Shown here: positions 35,827 through 45,335 of the stretch, piece after piece | Position numbering within the stretch: position 1 is the first letter of the stretch | Layout: every line of letters starts with the position of its first letter | NCBI GenBank assembly: GCA_020025825.1 | Contig: JAHHRL010000009.1 | Location: forward strand, 1 to 64,000 | DNA from: Faecalibacterium sp. | GTDB lineage: Bacteria > Bacillota > Clostridia > Oscillospirales > Ruminococcaceae | Direction: 5' to 3' | DNA: 64,000 nucleotides | Made by a program: the position numbers and the translations under genes | Notes under the pieces: model-generated | Told to the model about the DNA's origin: nothing | The model's input: only the letters and a program-made list of their open reading frames with translations | Databases searched by the model: none

Positions 35827-38800
35827 ATGGAAAACACCGTTTTCGATAGTATTAAAGTCGGCCTTGCCTCTCCCGAACAGATCCGTGCATGGAGCTACGG
35901 CGAGGTTAAGAAGCCGGAAACCATCAATTACCGCACCCTGAAGCCGGAGCGCGACGGCCTGTTCTGCGAGCGGATCTTTGGACCCACGAAGGACTGGGAG
36001 TGCCACTGCGGCAAGTACAAGCGGATCCGCTACAAGGGCAAGATCTGCGACCGCTGCGGCGTTGAGGTCACTCGTGCCAAGGTCCGTCGTGAGCGCATGG
36101 GCCACATCGAGCTGGCTGCTCCTGTCAGCCACATCTGGTACTTCAAGGGTATCCCCAGCCGTATCGGCCTGATGCTGGACATCAGCCCCCGCCTGCTGGA
36201 GAAGGTACTGTACTTTGCCAGCTATATCGTTACCAATCCCGGTCTGACCCCGCTGGAAAAGAAGCAGCTGCTGACCGAGAAAGAATACCGCGAGATGCGC
36301 GAGCGCTATGAGGACGAGTTTGAGGCATCCATGGGTGCTGAGGCTATCCAGGAGCTGCTGCGCGAGATCGATCTGGACACGCTGAGCAATCAGCTGCATG
36401 AGGAGGTGGACAAGTCCACCGGCCAGAAGCGCGTTCGCCTGCTGAAGCGTCTGGAAGTGGTCGAGGCATTCCGCCTGTCCGGCAACCGTCCCGAGTGGAT
36501 GATCCTGGACGCTGTGCCGGTTCTGCCGCCTGATCTGCGTCCCATGGTTCAGCTGGATGGCGGCCGTTTCGCCACCTCTGACCTGAACGATCTGTATCGC
36601 CGCGTGATCAACCGCAACAACCGTCTGCGCCGTCTGCTGGAGCTGGGTGCTCCCGACATCATCGTGCGCAACGAAAAGCGTATGCTGCAGGAGGCTGTGG
36701 ACTCCCTGATCGACAACGGCCGTCGTGGTCGTCCGGTCACCGGTCCCTCCAACCGCCCGCTGAAGAGCTTGTCCGACTTCCTGAAGGGTAAGCAGGGCCG
36801 TTTCCGTCAGAACTTGCTGGGTAAGCGTGTTGACTACTCTGGCCGTTCTGTTATCGTTGTTGGCCCTGAGCTGCGTATGGACCAGTGTGGTCTGCCTAAG
36901 GAAATGGCACTGGAGCTGTTCAAGCCCTTTGTTATGAAGGACTTGGTCGAGCGTGGTGCTGCTACCAACATTAAGACTGCTCGTAAGATGGTTGAGCGTG
37001 CTAAGCCCGAAGTTTGGGATAGCTTGGAGACTGTTATCAAGGGTCACCCGGTTCTGCTGAACCGTGCACCTACGCTGCACCGTCTGGGTATTCAGGCATT
37101 TAACCCTGTGCTGGTTGAGGGCCGTGCAATTAAGCTGCACCCCCTGGCATGTACTGCATTTAACGCCGACTTCGACGGCGACCAGATGGCAGTTCACCTG
37201 CCCCTGTCTACAGAAGCAATCCGTGAAGCTCGCATGCTGATGCTGGCATCCGGCAACTTGCTGAAGCCTTCTGACGGCGCACCTGTTGCTGTGCCTACAC
37301 AGGATATGATTCTGGGCAGCTACTACCTGACTACTGTGCGTGAAAACGACATGGGCGCAGGTAAGGTATTCCGTGATGAAAACGAAGCTTTGATGGCTTA
37401 TGCAGATGAAGTTGTTACTCTGCATGCACCCGTCAAGGTGCGTCGTACCATGACCATTAACGGTGTAGAGCACACCGGTATGGTTGATACCACCGTTGGT
37501 CGTATCATCTTCAATACTCCTGTTCCTCAGGACTTGGGTTATGTGGATCGTACTGACCCGGCACATACTTTGGACTACGAGGTCAGCTTCCGTGTGACCA
37601 AGAAGACCTTGCCCGACATCATTTCCCGCTGCTTGACTTGCCATGGCACCCGTGCTTGTGCAAAGATGCTGGACGCTATCAAGAATCAGGGCTACAAGTA
37701 TTCTACTAAGTCCGCAATTTCTGTTGCTGTTTGTGATGCAGTTATCCCGCCGCAGAAGGCAGAACTGGTTGAAGAAGCAGACCAGCAGGTTTCTAAGGTT
37801 GTTAAGCTGTTTAACAAGGGCTTGATTTCCGAGCGTGAGCGTTACGAAAAGGTTATCGAGATTTGGCAGAAGACCACCGATAAGGTTTCTAAGGCACTGT
37901 CTGAGAACCTGCCCAAGGACAACCAGATCTTTATGATGGCTGACTCTGGTGCTCGTGGTTCTATGAACCAGATTAAGCAGCTGGCAGGCATGCGTGGCTT
38001 GCTGGCTAACACCGCAGGCCACACCATCGAGATGCCTATTCGTGCTAACTACCGTGAAGGCTTGAACATCTTGGAATACTTCGTTTCTGCTCGTGGTGCA
38101 CGTAAGGGCTTGGCCGATACCGCTCTGCGTACCGCTGACTCCGGTTACTTGACTCGCCGAATGGTTGACGTTTCTCAGGACGTTATCATCCGTGAAATCG
38201 ACTGTGGCACTACCGATGGTATGGTTGTTACTGAGATTCACGAAGGCAAGGAAAAGATCGAGAGCTTCCGTGAGCGCCTGATTGGCCGTTACGCTGTTGG
38301 TGATGTTGTCAACCCTGTTACCAACGAAGTTATCGTGCCGGAAGGCAAGATGATGGACCTGTATGATGCAGAGAAGATTGAAGCTGCAGGCATTACCAGC
38401 CTGAAGATTCGCAGCCTGCTGACCTGCCGTGCTAAGACCGGTGTCTGCGCACACTGCTACGGCTCCAACATGGCAAACGGTGAACCCGTACAGCTGGGTG
38501 AATCTGTTGGTATCATTGCAGCTCAGTCCATCGGTGAACCCGGTACTCAGCTGACCATGCGTACTTTCCATACCGGTGGTATCGCATCTGCTGAAGATAT
38601 TACACAGGGTCTGCCTCGTGTTGAGGAACTGTTTGAGAGCCGCCGTCCCAAGAGCATGGCTATCATGAGCGAAATCTCCGGTACTGTTTCTCTGGACGAC
38701 ACCAAGAAGAACACCGTTGTTGTTGTTACCGGCCACGACGGTGATGGCGTTGAAGTGGAGAAGAAGTACTCCATTCCCTTTACTCAGCACATCCGTGTAC

Positions 38801-39399
38801 AGCCCGGTGATATTGTTGAGAAGGGCGACGTGCTGACCAAGGAAGGCGTTGCTTACCCGCAGGATATTCTGGCTATCAAGGGTCTGGTAGACGTTCAGAA
38901 CTACCTGATCAACGAAGTTCAGAAGGTTTACCGTCTGCAGGGTGTTGAAATCAACGATAAGCATATCGAAGTTATTATCCGCCAGATGTGCCGTAAGGTT
39001 CGTGTTCTGGATTCCGGTTCTTCTGACTTTATCGGTGGTGCACTGGCAAGCAAGCTGGAAGTTGAAAACAAGAATGCCGAGCTGGCCGAGCGTATTGCTA
39101 ACGGCGAGGAAGGCCTGAAGATGATTCAGTACCAGCAGGTTCTGTTGGGTATCACTAAGGCTTCTCTGGCAACTGACTCCTTCCTGTCTGCTGCATCCTT
39201 CCAGGAAACCACTCGCGTGTTGACCGAGGCTGCTATCAAGGGCAAGGTTGACCCGCTGCTGGGCCTGAAGGAGAACGTACTGATTGGTAAGCTGATTCCC
39301 GCAGGTACTGGTTTGCCTGAAGTTGAAGAGGAGCTGGCTCGCCGTGAGGAAGCTCTGGACGCAGAGATTGCTGCTGAAAATGCCGCAGCTGCTCAGTAA
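35827..39399 (+). CDS. rpoC: RNA polymerase beta' subunit
   Basis: About 1190 residues. The N-terminal zinc ribbon [20 protein letters not shown], the catalytic [14 protein letters not shown] that holds Mg2+, the bridge-helix/trigger-loop region and the second Cys set ([23 protein letters not shown]) are all present. ATG 35827 ([10 protein letters not shown]) follows AAAGGG; the ATG at 35806 would only add seven residues. From about 35900 to 36800 the gene is richer in GC (hand counts near 60%) and uses CTG, ATC, CGC and CGG codons. Downstream it is nearer 50% with ATT, TTG, CGT and GTT common. The protein itself looks continuous. Confidence 0.97.
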   Translation: MENTVFDSIKVGLASPEQIRAWSYGEVKKPETINYRTLKPERDGLFCERIFGPTKDWECHCGKYKRIRYKGKICDRCGVEVTRAKVRRERMGHIELAAPVSHIWYFKGIPSRIGLMLDISPRLLEKVLYFASYIVTNPGLTPLEKKQLLTEKEYREMRERYEDEFEASMGAEAIQELLREIDLDTLSNQLHEEVDKSTGQKRVRLLKRLEVVEAFRLSGNRPEWMILDAVPVLPPDLRPMVQLDGGRFATSDLNDLYRRVINRNNRLRRLLELGAPDIIVRNEKRMLQEAVDSLIDNGRRGRPVTGPSNRPLKSLSDFLKGKQGRFRQNLLGKRVDYSGRSVIVVGPELRMDQCGLPKEMALELFKPFVMKDLVERGAATNIKTARKMVERAKPEVWDSLETVIKGHPVLLNRAPTLHRLGIQAFNPVLVEGRAIKLHPLACTAFNADFDGDQMAVHLPLSTEAIREARMLMLASGNLLKPSDGAPVAVPTQDMILGSYYLTTVRENDMGAGKVFRDENEALMAYADEVVTLHAPVKVRRTMTINGVEHTGMVDTTVGRIIFNTPVPQDLGYVDRTDPAHTLDYEVSFRVTKKTLPDIISRCLTCHGTRACAKMLDAIKNQGYKYSTKSAISVAVCDAVIPPQKAELVEEADQQVSKVVKLFNKGLISERERYEKVIEIWQKTTDKVSKALSENLPKDNQIFMMADSGARGSMNQIKQLAGMRGLLANTAGHTIEMPIRANYREGLNILEYFVSARGARKGLADTALRTADSGYLTRRMVDVSQDVIIREIDCGTTDGMVVTEIHEGKEKIESFRERLIGRYAVGDVVNPVTNEVIVPEGKMMDLYDAEKIEAAGITSLKIRSLLTCRAKTGVCAHCYGSNMANGEPVQLGESVGIIAAQSIGEPGTQLTMRTFHTGGIASAEDITQGLPRVEELFESRRPKSMAIMSEISGTVSLDDTKKNTVVVVTGHDGDGVEVEKKYSIPFTQHIRVQPGDIVEKGDVLTKEGVAYPQDILAIKGLVDVQNYLINEVQKVYRLQGVEINDKHIEVIIRQMCRKVRVLDSGSSDFIGGALASKLEVENKNAELAERIANGEEGLKMIQYQQVLLGITKASLATDSFLSAASFQETTRVLTEAAIKGKVDPLLGLKENVLIGKLIPAGTGLPEVEEELARREEALDAEIAAENAAAAQ

Positions 39400-39427
39400 C
39401 TAAAATAGAATATCGCTTTTTAAGCGC

Positions 39428-39470
39428 AAAAGCCCCCATACAGCTAATACTGTATGGGGGCTTTTATTGC
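39428..39470 (+). terminator. Terminator of rpoBC
   Basis: AAAAGCCCCCATACAG (39428-39443) pairs perfectly with CTGTATGGGGGCTTTT (39450-39465). This 16-bp stem cuts rpoBC off from the antiporter operon. Confidence 0.9.
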
Positions 39471-39719
39471 TGATTTTGATGGAAGCTATCAGAGTACACA
39501 GAAAAATGGTTAAAATTGGTTAAAAAAATAACTATACACCGATAACTTGTAAAAAATGAAAAAAATATCCCTAAAAAAGGAAAAACTGTATAACCGAGGA
39601 AAATAAAAACAAATTGATAGCCAGAAGGGTGAAACAATTTGTGAATTTGTAGGATTGAATCCAAGTGCGAAAAGTGCTTTACTTGTATAGTTTCAAAAAA
39701 AGAGAAAGAGGTGGATCGA
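39471..39719 (+). other. AT-rich upstream region of the antiporter operon
   Basis: About 250 bp with no gene. It contains a short direct repeat TGGTTAAAA/TGGTTAAAA (39507-39525) followed by TATACA (39533-39538), a possible -10, but no well-spaced -35. The promoter of the antiporter operon must lie here; I cannot fix its position. Confidence 0.4.
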
Positions 39720-40193
39720 ATGTTCCTGGTACTTCTGCTGTTTTGGATTATTTTTAACGGAAAAGTCACAACGGAAATTGTGCTGTTCGGCATTGTTATC
39801 TCGGCTGCACTAACTTGCTTGTGGCATAAGATGTTTGGGGGAAAACGCAATGCAGTTTGGCCCTCTCCGGAGATGGTTTGGCGTTATTTGAAGTATTGTG
39901 TGGATTTGATTCTGGAAATTATTGTTTGTAACATCAAGGTCATGCGCCTTATTTTACACCCCAACGAGGAGATTCGCCCTCAGCTGGTAACATTCCATAT
40001 CAATTTGAAAGAAGATCACCATAAAGTAATCTTGGCAAACTCCATTACACTGACCCCCGGCACCATTACTGTAGGTTTGCAGGGCGATACAATCCGTGTG
40101 CATGGTTTGGATGCTTCCTTTATGGAGGGCATCGAAGATTGCAACATGGTGCGTAGCTTAGAGAAAATGGAGGAGGATGCAAAGCATGATTAA
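39720..40193 (+). CDS. mrpE: Mrp-type Na+/H+ antiporter subunit E
   Basis: A 157-residue MnhE/MrpE protein: two N-terminal helices, then RYLKYCVDLILEIIVCNIKVMRLIL, and a soluble domain with ANSITLTPGTITVGLQGDTIRVHGLD (about 106-131), the family's core block. It is one of the small scaffold subunits of Mrp and Mbh/Mbx-like complexes. ATG 39720 follows GAGGTGG. It opens a nine-gene operon, and its last codons overlap the next gene by 8 nt. Confidence 0.9.
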   Translation: MFLVLLLFWIIFNGKVTTEIVLFGIVISAALTCLWHKMFGGKRNAVWPSPEMVWRYLKYCVDLILEIIVCNIKVMRLILHPNEEIRPQLVTFHINLKEDHHKVILANSITLTPGTITVGLQGDTIRVHGLDASFMEGIEDCNMVRSLEKMEEDAKHD

Positions 40194-40527
40194 CTTCTTA
40201 CACATTTTTTTGATTGGCTGCTGTGCCGTTTTAGGTGTCTGCATCATTTTTTGCATGATTCGTGCAATGCTGGGACCTCGTTTTACCGACCGTGTTGTTG
40301 CTGTTAACATGATTGGCACAATGACAATTGCAATTATGGCAATTTTGTCGGTATGGATGGACGCCGAATTCCTGATTGATATTTCCATTACTTATGCATT
40401 GCTGAGCTTTATTGCTATTATGGTTTTGACTCAGTTGGTTATTATTCGCCGCAGAGGTCAGATGGAACGTGAAGCAAATAAGAAAGCTGACGAAATCAAT
40501 GAAATGGAGGCTGGTCAGGGTGATTAA
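40186..40527 (+). CDS. mrpF: Mrp-type antiporter subunit F
   Basis: A 113-residue membrane protein with three helices and the conserved RAMLGPRFTDRVVAVNMIG loop (about 26-44), typical of MrpF/MnhF. ATG 40186 lies 9 nt behind AGGAGG and overlaps mrpE in the string ATGATTAA. The tail after about residue 90 is highly charged. Confidence 0.92.
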   Translation: MINFLHIFLIGCCAVLGVCIIFCMIRAMLGPRFTDRVVAVNMIGTMTIAIMAILSVWMDAEFLIDISITYALLSFIAIMVLTQLVIIRRRGQMEREANKKADEINEMEAGQGD

Positions 40528-40846
40528 AGATATTCTGGGCGCAATCCTCGTTTTTTTAGGCGTTTGCGTTATGGTTATTGCAACATTTGGTATCTATCGT
40601 TTTAAGTATGTTTTGAACAGAATGCATGCTGCTGCGTTGGGCGATACACTGGGTCTGCTGCTGATTTTGGTCGGCCTGATGGTGCTGTCCGGGTGGACAG
40701 CCGGCACTGCAAAAATGTTTATCATTATTATTTTCATGTGGTTGGCAAGCCCTGTTATGAGCCATATGATTGCACGTGCTGAGGTGCTGACCTATCAACA
40801 CATTACTGAAGAGTGTGAGGTGATTTCCAATGACGACTGCGTTTGA
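40520..40846 (+). CDS. mrpG: Mrp-type antiporter subunit G
   Basis: A 108-residue three-helix protein (MnhG/PhaG): start IKDILGAILVFLGVCVMVIATFGIYRF, then NRMHAAALGDTLGLLLILVGL. GTG 40520 is the best start: it follows GGAGG and overlaps mrpF in GTGATTAA, the same 8-nt coupling used by mrpE-mrpF. Confidence 0.9.
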   Translation: MIKDILGAILVFLGVCVMVIATFGIYRFKYVLNRMHAAALGDTLGLLLILVGLMVLSGWTAGTAKMFIIIIFMWLASPVMSHMIARAEVLTYQHITEECEVISNDDCV

Positions 40847-41084
40847 GTTGGTTTTGATTATTGGTTTAATGATTTGTGCTATTTCTGCTTTGAAAGCTAA
40901 GCGCCTGCTGGTTACGGTTGTTATTTACATGGCATACAGCCTGTTGATGACGATTGTGTGGGTTTTGCTGCAAAGCCCGGACTTGGCTATTACAGAGGCC
41001 GCTGTAGGTGCCGGCGTTACAGGTATGTTGTTCTTAACAACCCTGAAAAAGATTCATGCACTGCAAGGCACAAAGGATGAATAA
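40830..41084 (+). CDS. MbhD-like antiporter subunit (DUF4040)
   Basis: An 84-residue membrane protein with TEAAVGAGVTGMLFLTTLKK, the MbhD/DUF4040 signature. In classical Mrp systems this segment is fused to the end of MrpA; here it is a separate gene, as in Mbh hydrogenases and group 2 Mrp systems. It overlaps mrpG by 17 nt. Confidence 0.87.
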   Translation: MTTAFELVLIIGLMICAISALKAKRLLVTVVIYMAYSLLMTIVWVLLQSPDLAITEAAVGAGVTGMLFLTTLKKIHALQGTKDE

Positions 41085-41101
41085 AGGGGGAAGAAGACAG
41101 A

Positions 41102-42001
41102 ATGAAAAAAAATATCTGGGCTAATTTTTCTTCCTGGGTAAACGGAACCGCAGAGGGCAAGGACCCCTACGAAATTTCTGAAAAGGTCCAGCCTCGTGAG
41201 GAACGTAAACGTTTTAAGCTGAACGAAGAGCAAAAAATGCATCTTTTTAACCTGCAATATAAAATTGTAGCTGCTGTAGTTTGCTTAACGGTAGTAGGCG
41301 TGTTGCTGTACACATTATTCCAGCTGCCTTTATTTGGCGACCCTCGCAACCCTGCCGTAAACGAAGTGGTAGAGCGTTATGTAGAAGACGGCCTGAAAGA
41401 AACCGGTGCTGTGAATATGGTTGCCGGCATGATTTTGGATTACCGTGCTTTTGATACATTTGGCGAGTCCTCGGTGCTGTTTTTGGCAGTTACCAGTGTT
41501 ATGATGCTGTTGCTGCGTGATGAAAAGAATATCAGCAAGGAAGAGGATATTCAGGAAGCACACGAGCGTATCATTGAGCGTGAGGCAAGCGACCCGATTC
41601 TGCGCTATGTGGTTTCCTTGGTTATGCCTTGCATTTTGCTGTTTGGTATTTATGTGGTGTTAAACGGCCACATCTCTCCGGGCGGCGGTTTCTCCGGCGG
41701 CGCAATTATGGGTGCCGGTTTTATTTTGTATAGTGCAGCATTTGGTACAGATGCAGTAAGCAAGTTCTTTAATATGAAGACCTTCCGCACAATTACCTCT
41801 ACTGCACTGCTGTGCTACGCAGCAAGTAAGGCATATTCGTTCTATACAGGCGCAAATGGTTTGCCTACAGGTATCCCTCTGGGCACACCGGGAGCCATTT
41901 TGAGTTCCGGCCTGATTTTGGTGCTGGATGTTTGTGTTGGCCTTGTGGTTGCTTGCACAATGTATGGCTTTTATAGTTTGTTTGCAAAGGGGGAGATTTA
42001 A
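41102..42001 (+). CDS. MbhE-MrpB fusion antiporter subunit
   Basis: A 299-residue protein joining two modules. Residues about 55-140 (NEVVERYVEDGLKETGAVN, MVAGMILDYRAFDTFGESSVL) match MbhE. Residues about 160-299 match MrpB/MnhB, with NGHISPGGGFSGGAIMGAGF as its hallmark. The first ~45 residues are charged and cytoplasmic. A ribosome site GGGGGAAG precedes the ATG. The stop overlaps the mrpC start (TAATG). Confidence 0.88.
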   Translation: MKKNIWANFSSWVNGTAEGKDPYEISEKVQPREERKRFKLNEEQKMHLFNLQYKIVAAVVCLTVVGVLLYTLFQLPLFGDPRNPAVNEVVERYVEDGLKETGAVNMVAGMILDYRAFDTFGESSVLFLAVTSVMMLLLRDEKNISKEEDIQEAHERIIEREASDPILRYVVSLVMPCILLFGIYVVLNGHISPGGGFSGGAIMGAGFILYSAAFGTDAVSKFFNMKTFRTITSTALLCYAASKAYSFYTGANGLPTGIPLGTPGAILSSGLILVLDVCVGLVVACTMYGFYSLFAKGEI

Positions 42002-42384
42002 TGTCTGCTTTTTTGGAAAAGGTGATTTCGCTTCGTTTTGAGATTGCTGCGGTAATCTTATTCGGCATTGGCTTTATCAATTTGCTGCTGCAGAAAAACC
42101 TGATTAAGAAAATCGTCGGTTTTAACGTGATGGACTCCTCTGTGTTTTTGCTGCTGGCATCTCAGGGCTACATTGATGGCCGCATTGCGCCTATTTTGAC
42201 AAATGGCATTACAGAAGCAAGCCACTATGTTAACCCCATTCCTGCCGGTCTGGTGCTGACAGGCATCGTGGTTTCTGTTAGTGTTTCTGCATTCTTTTTG
42301 GCATTGGTGCAACGTTTGTACAAACATTATCATACCGTTAATTTCGATGAAATTATGGTATTGGCAAAGAAGAAGGTGGATTGA
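42001..42384 (+). CDS. mrpC: Mrp-type antiporter subunit C (NuoK-like)
   Basis: A 127-residue three-helix protein of the NuoK/MnhC family: LFGIGFINLLLQKNLIKKIVGFNVMDSSVFLLL carries the family's conserved loop, and NPIPAGLVLTGIVVSVSVSAF is the last helix. It is coupled to the genes on both sides (TAATG before, TGATG after). Confidence 0.92.
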   Translation: MSAFLEKVISLRFEIAAVILFGIGFINLLLQKNLIKKIVGFNVMDSSVFLLLASQGYIDGRIAPILTNGITEASHYVNPIPAGLVLTGIVVSVSVSAFFLALVQRLYKHYHTVNFDEIMVLAKKKVD

Positions 42385-43883
42385 TGCAGCCGATTTACTA
42401 TAATATTCCTTTTGTATGCATTTTTCTGTGCATGGTAGGCGGCATCACGATGCCCTTGCAGAAAAACGGAAAAACAGCTTACCGCACCACAATTGGTGTT
42501 TGCTTGACTGTTTCTGCTTTATGTGCCGTTTTGTGCGGCATCCTGTACTTTAAGCAGGAGAGCTTTGTATACATGATGGGTCATTTCCCCGCACCTTGGG
42601 GCAACGAGTTATACGTTGGACCTTTGGAGGCTATGCTGACCAGTGTGTTTGCGCTGGTTATGGCTATGTCCCTTATGGGTGGTAAGGAGACACTGTTTGA
42701 GGACATTTTGCCCTTGAAGCAGAAGTTCTACTTTACCATGATGTGCATGATTTTGGCATCCCTGTTGGCACTGAGCTTTACCAACGATATCTTTACCGGA
42801 TATGTCTTTATCGAAATCAGCACCTTGGCAGCTTGTGCGATTGTTATGGCTCGTGATACCGAAAAGACAATCGCAGCAACCATTCGCTATTTGGTCATCA
42901 GCCTGCTGGGTTCCGGTCTGTTTATGATTGGCCTTGCAATGCTATACTGCGTTACCGGCCATTTGCTGATGCCTCAGCTGCTGGAACGTGTTTTGATGTT
43001 GGATGCTACCAACAGCTACACCATTCCGCTGACAGTTGTTTGTGGTTTGTTGTCCATTGGTATGGGCATTAAGAGTGCTATGTTCCCGTTCCACGCATGG
43101 CTGCCGCAGGCACATGGCGGTGCAACCACCAGCTCCAGTGCGGTTCTGTCCGGCTTGGTGCTGAAGGGCTACATTGTCTTTTTGATTCGCATTTACTACC
43201 GTGTGTTCTCTATTTCGATTGTGCGCAGCATGAACATTACCGACGTCCTGTTTGTATTTGGTGTTGCAGGTATGATTCTGGGCTCTGTAATGGCAATGCA
43301 TGAGGAACATATCAAACGTATGCTGGCATATTCCTCTATTGCACAAATCGGTTACATCTTTATGGGCATCGGTTTGGGTACGGACGCAGGCATTATGGCA
43401 GCATTCTTCCAGATTATGGCACATGCTGTTACAAAGCCGCTGCTGTTTGTCAGCGCAGGCCGCCTTTCCGAGGTGAGCCACCACGAAAAGAGCCTGTACC
43501 GTTTGCGTGGTACTGCACGTGGCGATAAGCTGGCAGGCGTGGCCTTTACTTTGGGCGGTTTGTCCATGGTTGGTATCCCGCTGCTGGCAGGCTTTAACGC
43601 AAAGTTCTTCTTTGCAGGTGCAGCAGCAGGCGGCAGCATTGGCGGCGTAAAAATGTGGATTGCAATTATAGCACTCTGCGTTTCCTCTGTGCTGAATGCG
43701 CTGTACTATGTTCCCGCAATTTTCTCCATCTGGTCCAGCCACATCAAATATGATGCGCAGCCGGTTAAAGCAAACCATGGCTTTAGAGTAGCGGCAATTG
43801 TATTGATGATTGGTGTTGTGCTGCAGGGTGTTGCAGCAGCACCCATTATGCGTGTGATCCAGCTTGGAATTTCCATGTTATAA
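42384..43883 (+). CDS. Antiporter-like subunit 1 (MrpD/NuoN type)
   Basis: A 499-residue proton-translocating membrane subunit with about 14 helices. Channel residues can be seen: the TM5 glutamate in GYVFIEISTLAACAIV, the TM7 lysine in GIKSAMFPFHAWLPQAHGG, and the TM8 lysine in SAVLSGLVLKGYI. It is the first of four paralogous antiporter-like subunits in the operon. ATG 42384 is coupled to mrpC. Confidence 0.9.
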   Translation: MQPIYYNIPFVCIFLCMVGGITMPLQKNGKTAYRTTIGVCLTVSALCAVLCGILYFKQESFVYMMGHFPAPWGNELYVGPLEAMLTSVFALVMAMSLMGGKETLFEDILPLKQKFYFTMMCMILASLLALSFTNDIFTGYVFIEISTLAACAIVMARDTEKTIAATIRYLVISLLGSGLFMIGLAMLYCVTGHLLMPQLLERVLMLDATNSYTIPLTVVCGLLSIGMGIKSAMFPFHAWLPQAHGGATTSSSAVLSGLVLKGYIVFLIRIYYRVFSISIVRSMNITDVLFVFGVAGMILGSVMAMHEEHIKRMLAYSSIAQIGYIFMGIGLGTDAGIMAAFFQIMAHAVTKPLLFVSAGRLSEVSHHEKSLYRLRGTARGDKLAGVAFTLGGLSMVGIPLLAGFNAKFFFAGAAAGGSIGGVKMWIAIIALCVSSVLNALYYVPAIFSIWSSHIKYDAQPVKANHGFRVAAIVLMIGVVLQGVAAAPIMRVIQLGISML

Positions 43884-43895
43884 GGAGGTGGTCAG

Positions 43896-45323
43896 ATGAA
43901 CACACTGTTGTTTTTACTTCCCATAATGGTTCCTATGACCACGGGTATTTTCGTATTGCTGACAAAACCTAAGCAGTGCAATAAGATTTCCTGCATTGCG
44001 GCATTGGCTACAGGTATTTGTGCGGGCCTGCCCCTGTTGAGCACCGGCTCGTTTCAGATGAAGATTACCAAAGGTGTTTCTATCCTGTTCCGTGTGGACG
44101 GCTTGGTGCTGTTTTTTCTTGCTTTGATTTGCACGGCTTTTATCGCAGCTTTGGTATACGCTTGCGAGTACTTAGATGGTGATGTGCGTCGTCCGGTATT
44201 TTTCGGCTTTACTTTGATGACGCTGGGCGCAATGATGGGCCTGTCTATGGCGGGCAACATCATTACATTCTATATGTTCTTTGAGCTGATGAGCTTGCTG
44301 TCTTTCCCCTTGGTTTTGTACAACGGTGGAAAACGTGCCAGCCAGGCAGCAATGGTTTATTTGGGCTTTTCCGTATTTGGCGCAAGCTTGGCACTCATGG
44401 GTATGATGCTGGGCGGCGAACGTACCATGCAGCCCTTTGCCGGCGGTAATTTTGCTGCTGGTTTAACTTTGAAGGAGCAGCTGGCTTATTTGCTGATGGC
44501 CTTGGGCTTCTCCTGCAAGGCAGGTATGATGCCTTTGGCAAACTGGCTGCCCACTGCACACCCGGTTGCTCCCGCTCCGGCAAGTGCACTGCTGTCCGGT
44601 ATTATTACAAAGGCCGGTATCCTGGGTATTATGCGTACCACCTTCTTCCTGTTTGGTGCGCAGAATCTGATGGGCACCTTCCCCCAGGCTGTGATGCTGG
44701 TGCTCAGCATTGCAACCATTTTTGCAGGCTCGATGCTTGCTTATAAGGAAAAGCTGCTGAAAAAGCGTCTGGCATATTCCAGTGTGAGCCAGCTTTCCTA
44801 TGTTATTTTCGGTTTGATGCTGCTGAGCCCCGCCGGGTTGAGTGGTGCAATGTTGCAGGTTTTGTTCCATGCGTTCGCAAAGGTTGGTTTGTTCCTGTGC
44901 GCAGGCAGCTTTATCCACCATGCGCATGTCAACTATGTGGACGAACTGACCGGCATGGGCAGACGTATGCCCGGTGTGATGGCCGCATTTACTTGTTTCT
45001 CCTTGTCCTTGGTGGGTATTCCTCCGTTTGGCGGCTTTGTGGCAAAGCTGCAGCTGGCAACCGCTGCACTGGCACAAGGTAGTGCGCTGGCACAAATCGG
45101 CGTTATTATGCTGATGGTGAGTGCGCTGCTTACGGCAGGATATTTGCTGCCCATTGTGGCCCGTGGTTATTTTCCGGGCGAGGAATTTAAGGCAGAAAAG
45201 AAGGATGCCGGCTGGAGAATGCTGTTGCCGCTGTTTGTACTGGCCTTTTTGGCTGCAATTTTGGGTATGTTCCCCAAGGGAATTGCAGCATACTTCCAGA
45301 CCATTGCAGCGGGACTGTTTTAA
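43896..45323 (+). CDS. Antiporter-like subunit 2 (MrpD/NuoM type)
   Basis: A 475-residue paralogue of the preceding protein. It keeps the TM5 glutamate (ITFYMFFELMSLLSFPLV), TM7 lysine (CKAGMMPLANWLPTAHPVAP) and TM8 lysine (ALLSGIITKAGILG). AAGGAGGTG precedes the ATG and the gap to the upstream gene is 12 nt. The intact charged residues argue that it still translocates ions. Confidence 0.9.
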   Translation: MNTLLFLLPIMVPMTTGIFVLLTKPKQCNKISCIAALATGICAGLPLLSTGSFQMKITKGVSILFRVDGLVLFFLALICTAFIAALVYACEYLDGDVRRPVFFGFTLMTLGAMMGLSMAGNIITFYMFFELMSLLSFPLVLYNGGKRASQAAMVYLGFSVFGASLALMGMMLGGERTMQPFAGGNFAAGLTLKEQLAYLLMALGFSCKAGMMPLANWLPTAHPVAPAPASALLSGIITKAGILGIMRTTFFLFGAQNLMGTFPQAVMLVLSIATIFAGSMLAYKEKLLKKRLAYSSVSQLSYVIFGLMLLSPAGLSGAMLQVLFHAFAKVGLFLCAGSFIHHAHVNYVDELTGMGRRMPGVMAAFTCFSLSLVGIPPFGGFVAKLQLATAALAQGSALAQIGVIMLMVSALLTAGYLLPIVARGYFPGEEFKAEKKDAGWRMLLPLFVLAFLAAILGMFPKGIAAYFQTIAAGLF

Positions 45324-45335
45324 GGGGTGTTCTGT

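Noticed and set aside
35824..38964. Open frame of over 1000 codons opposite rpoC
   Set aside because: Same cause as opposite rpoB. The sense frame is clearly rpoC with all catalytic motifs.
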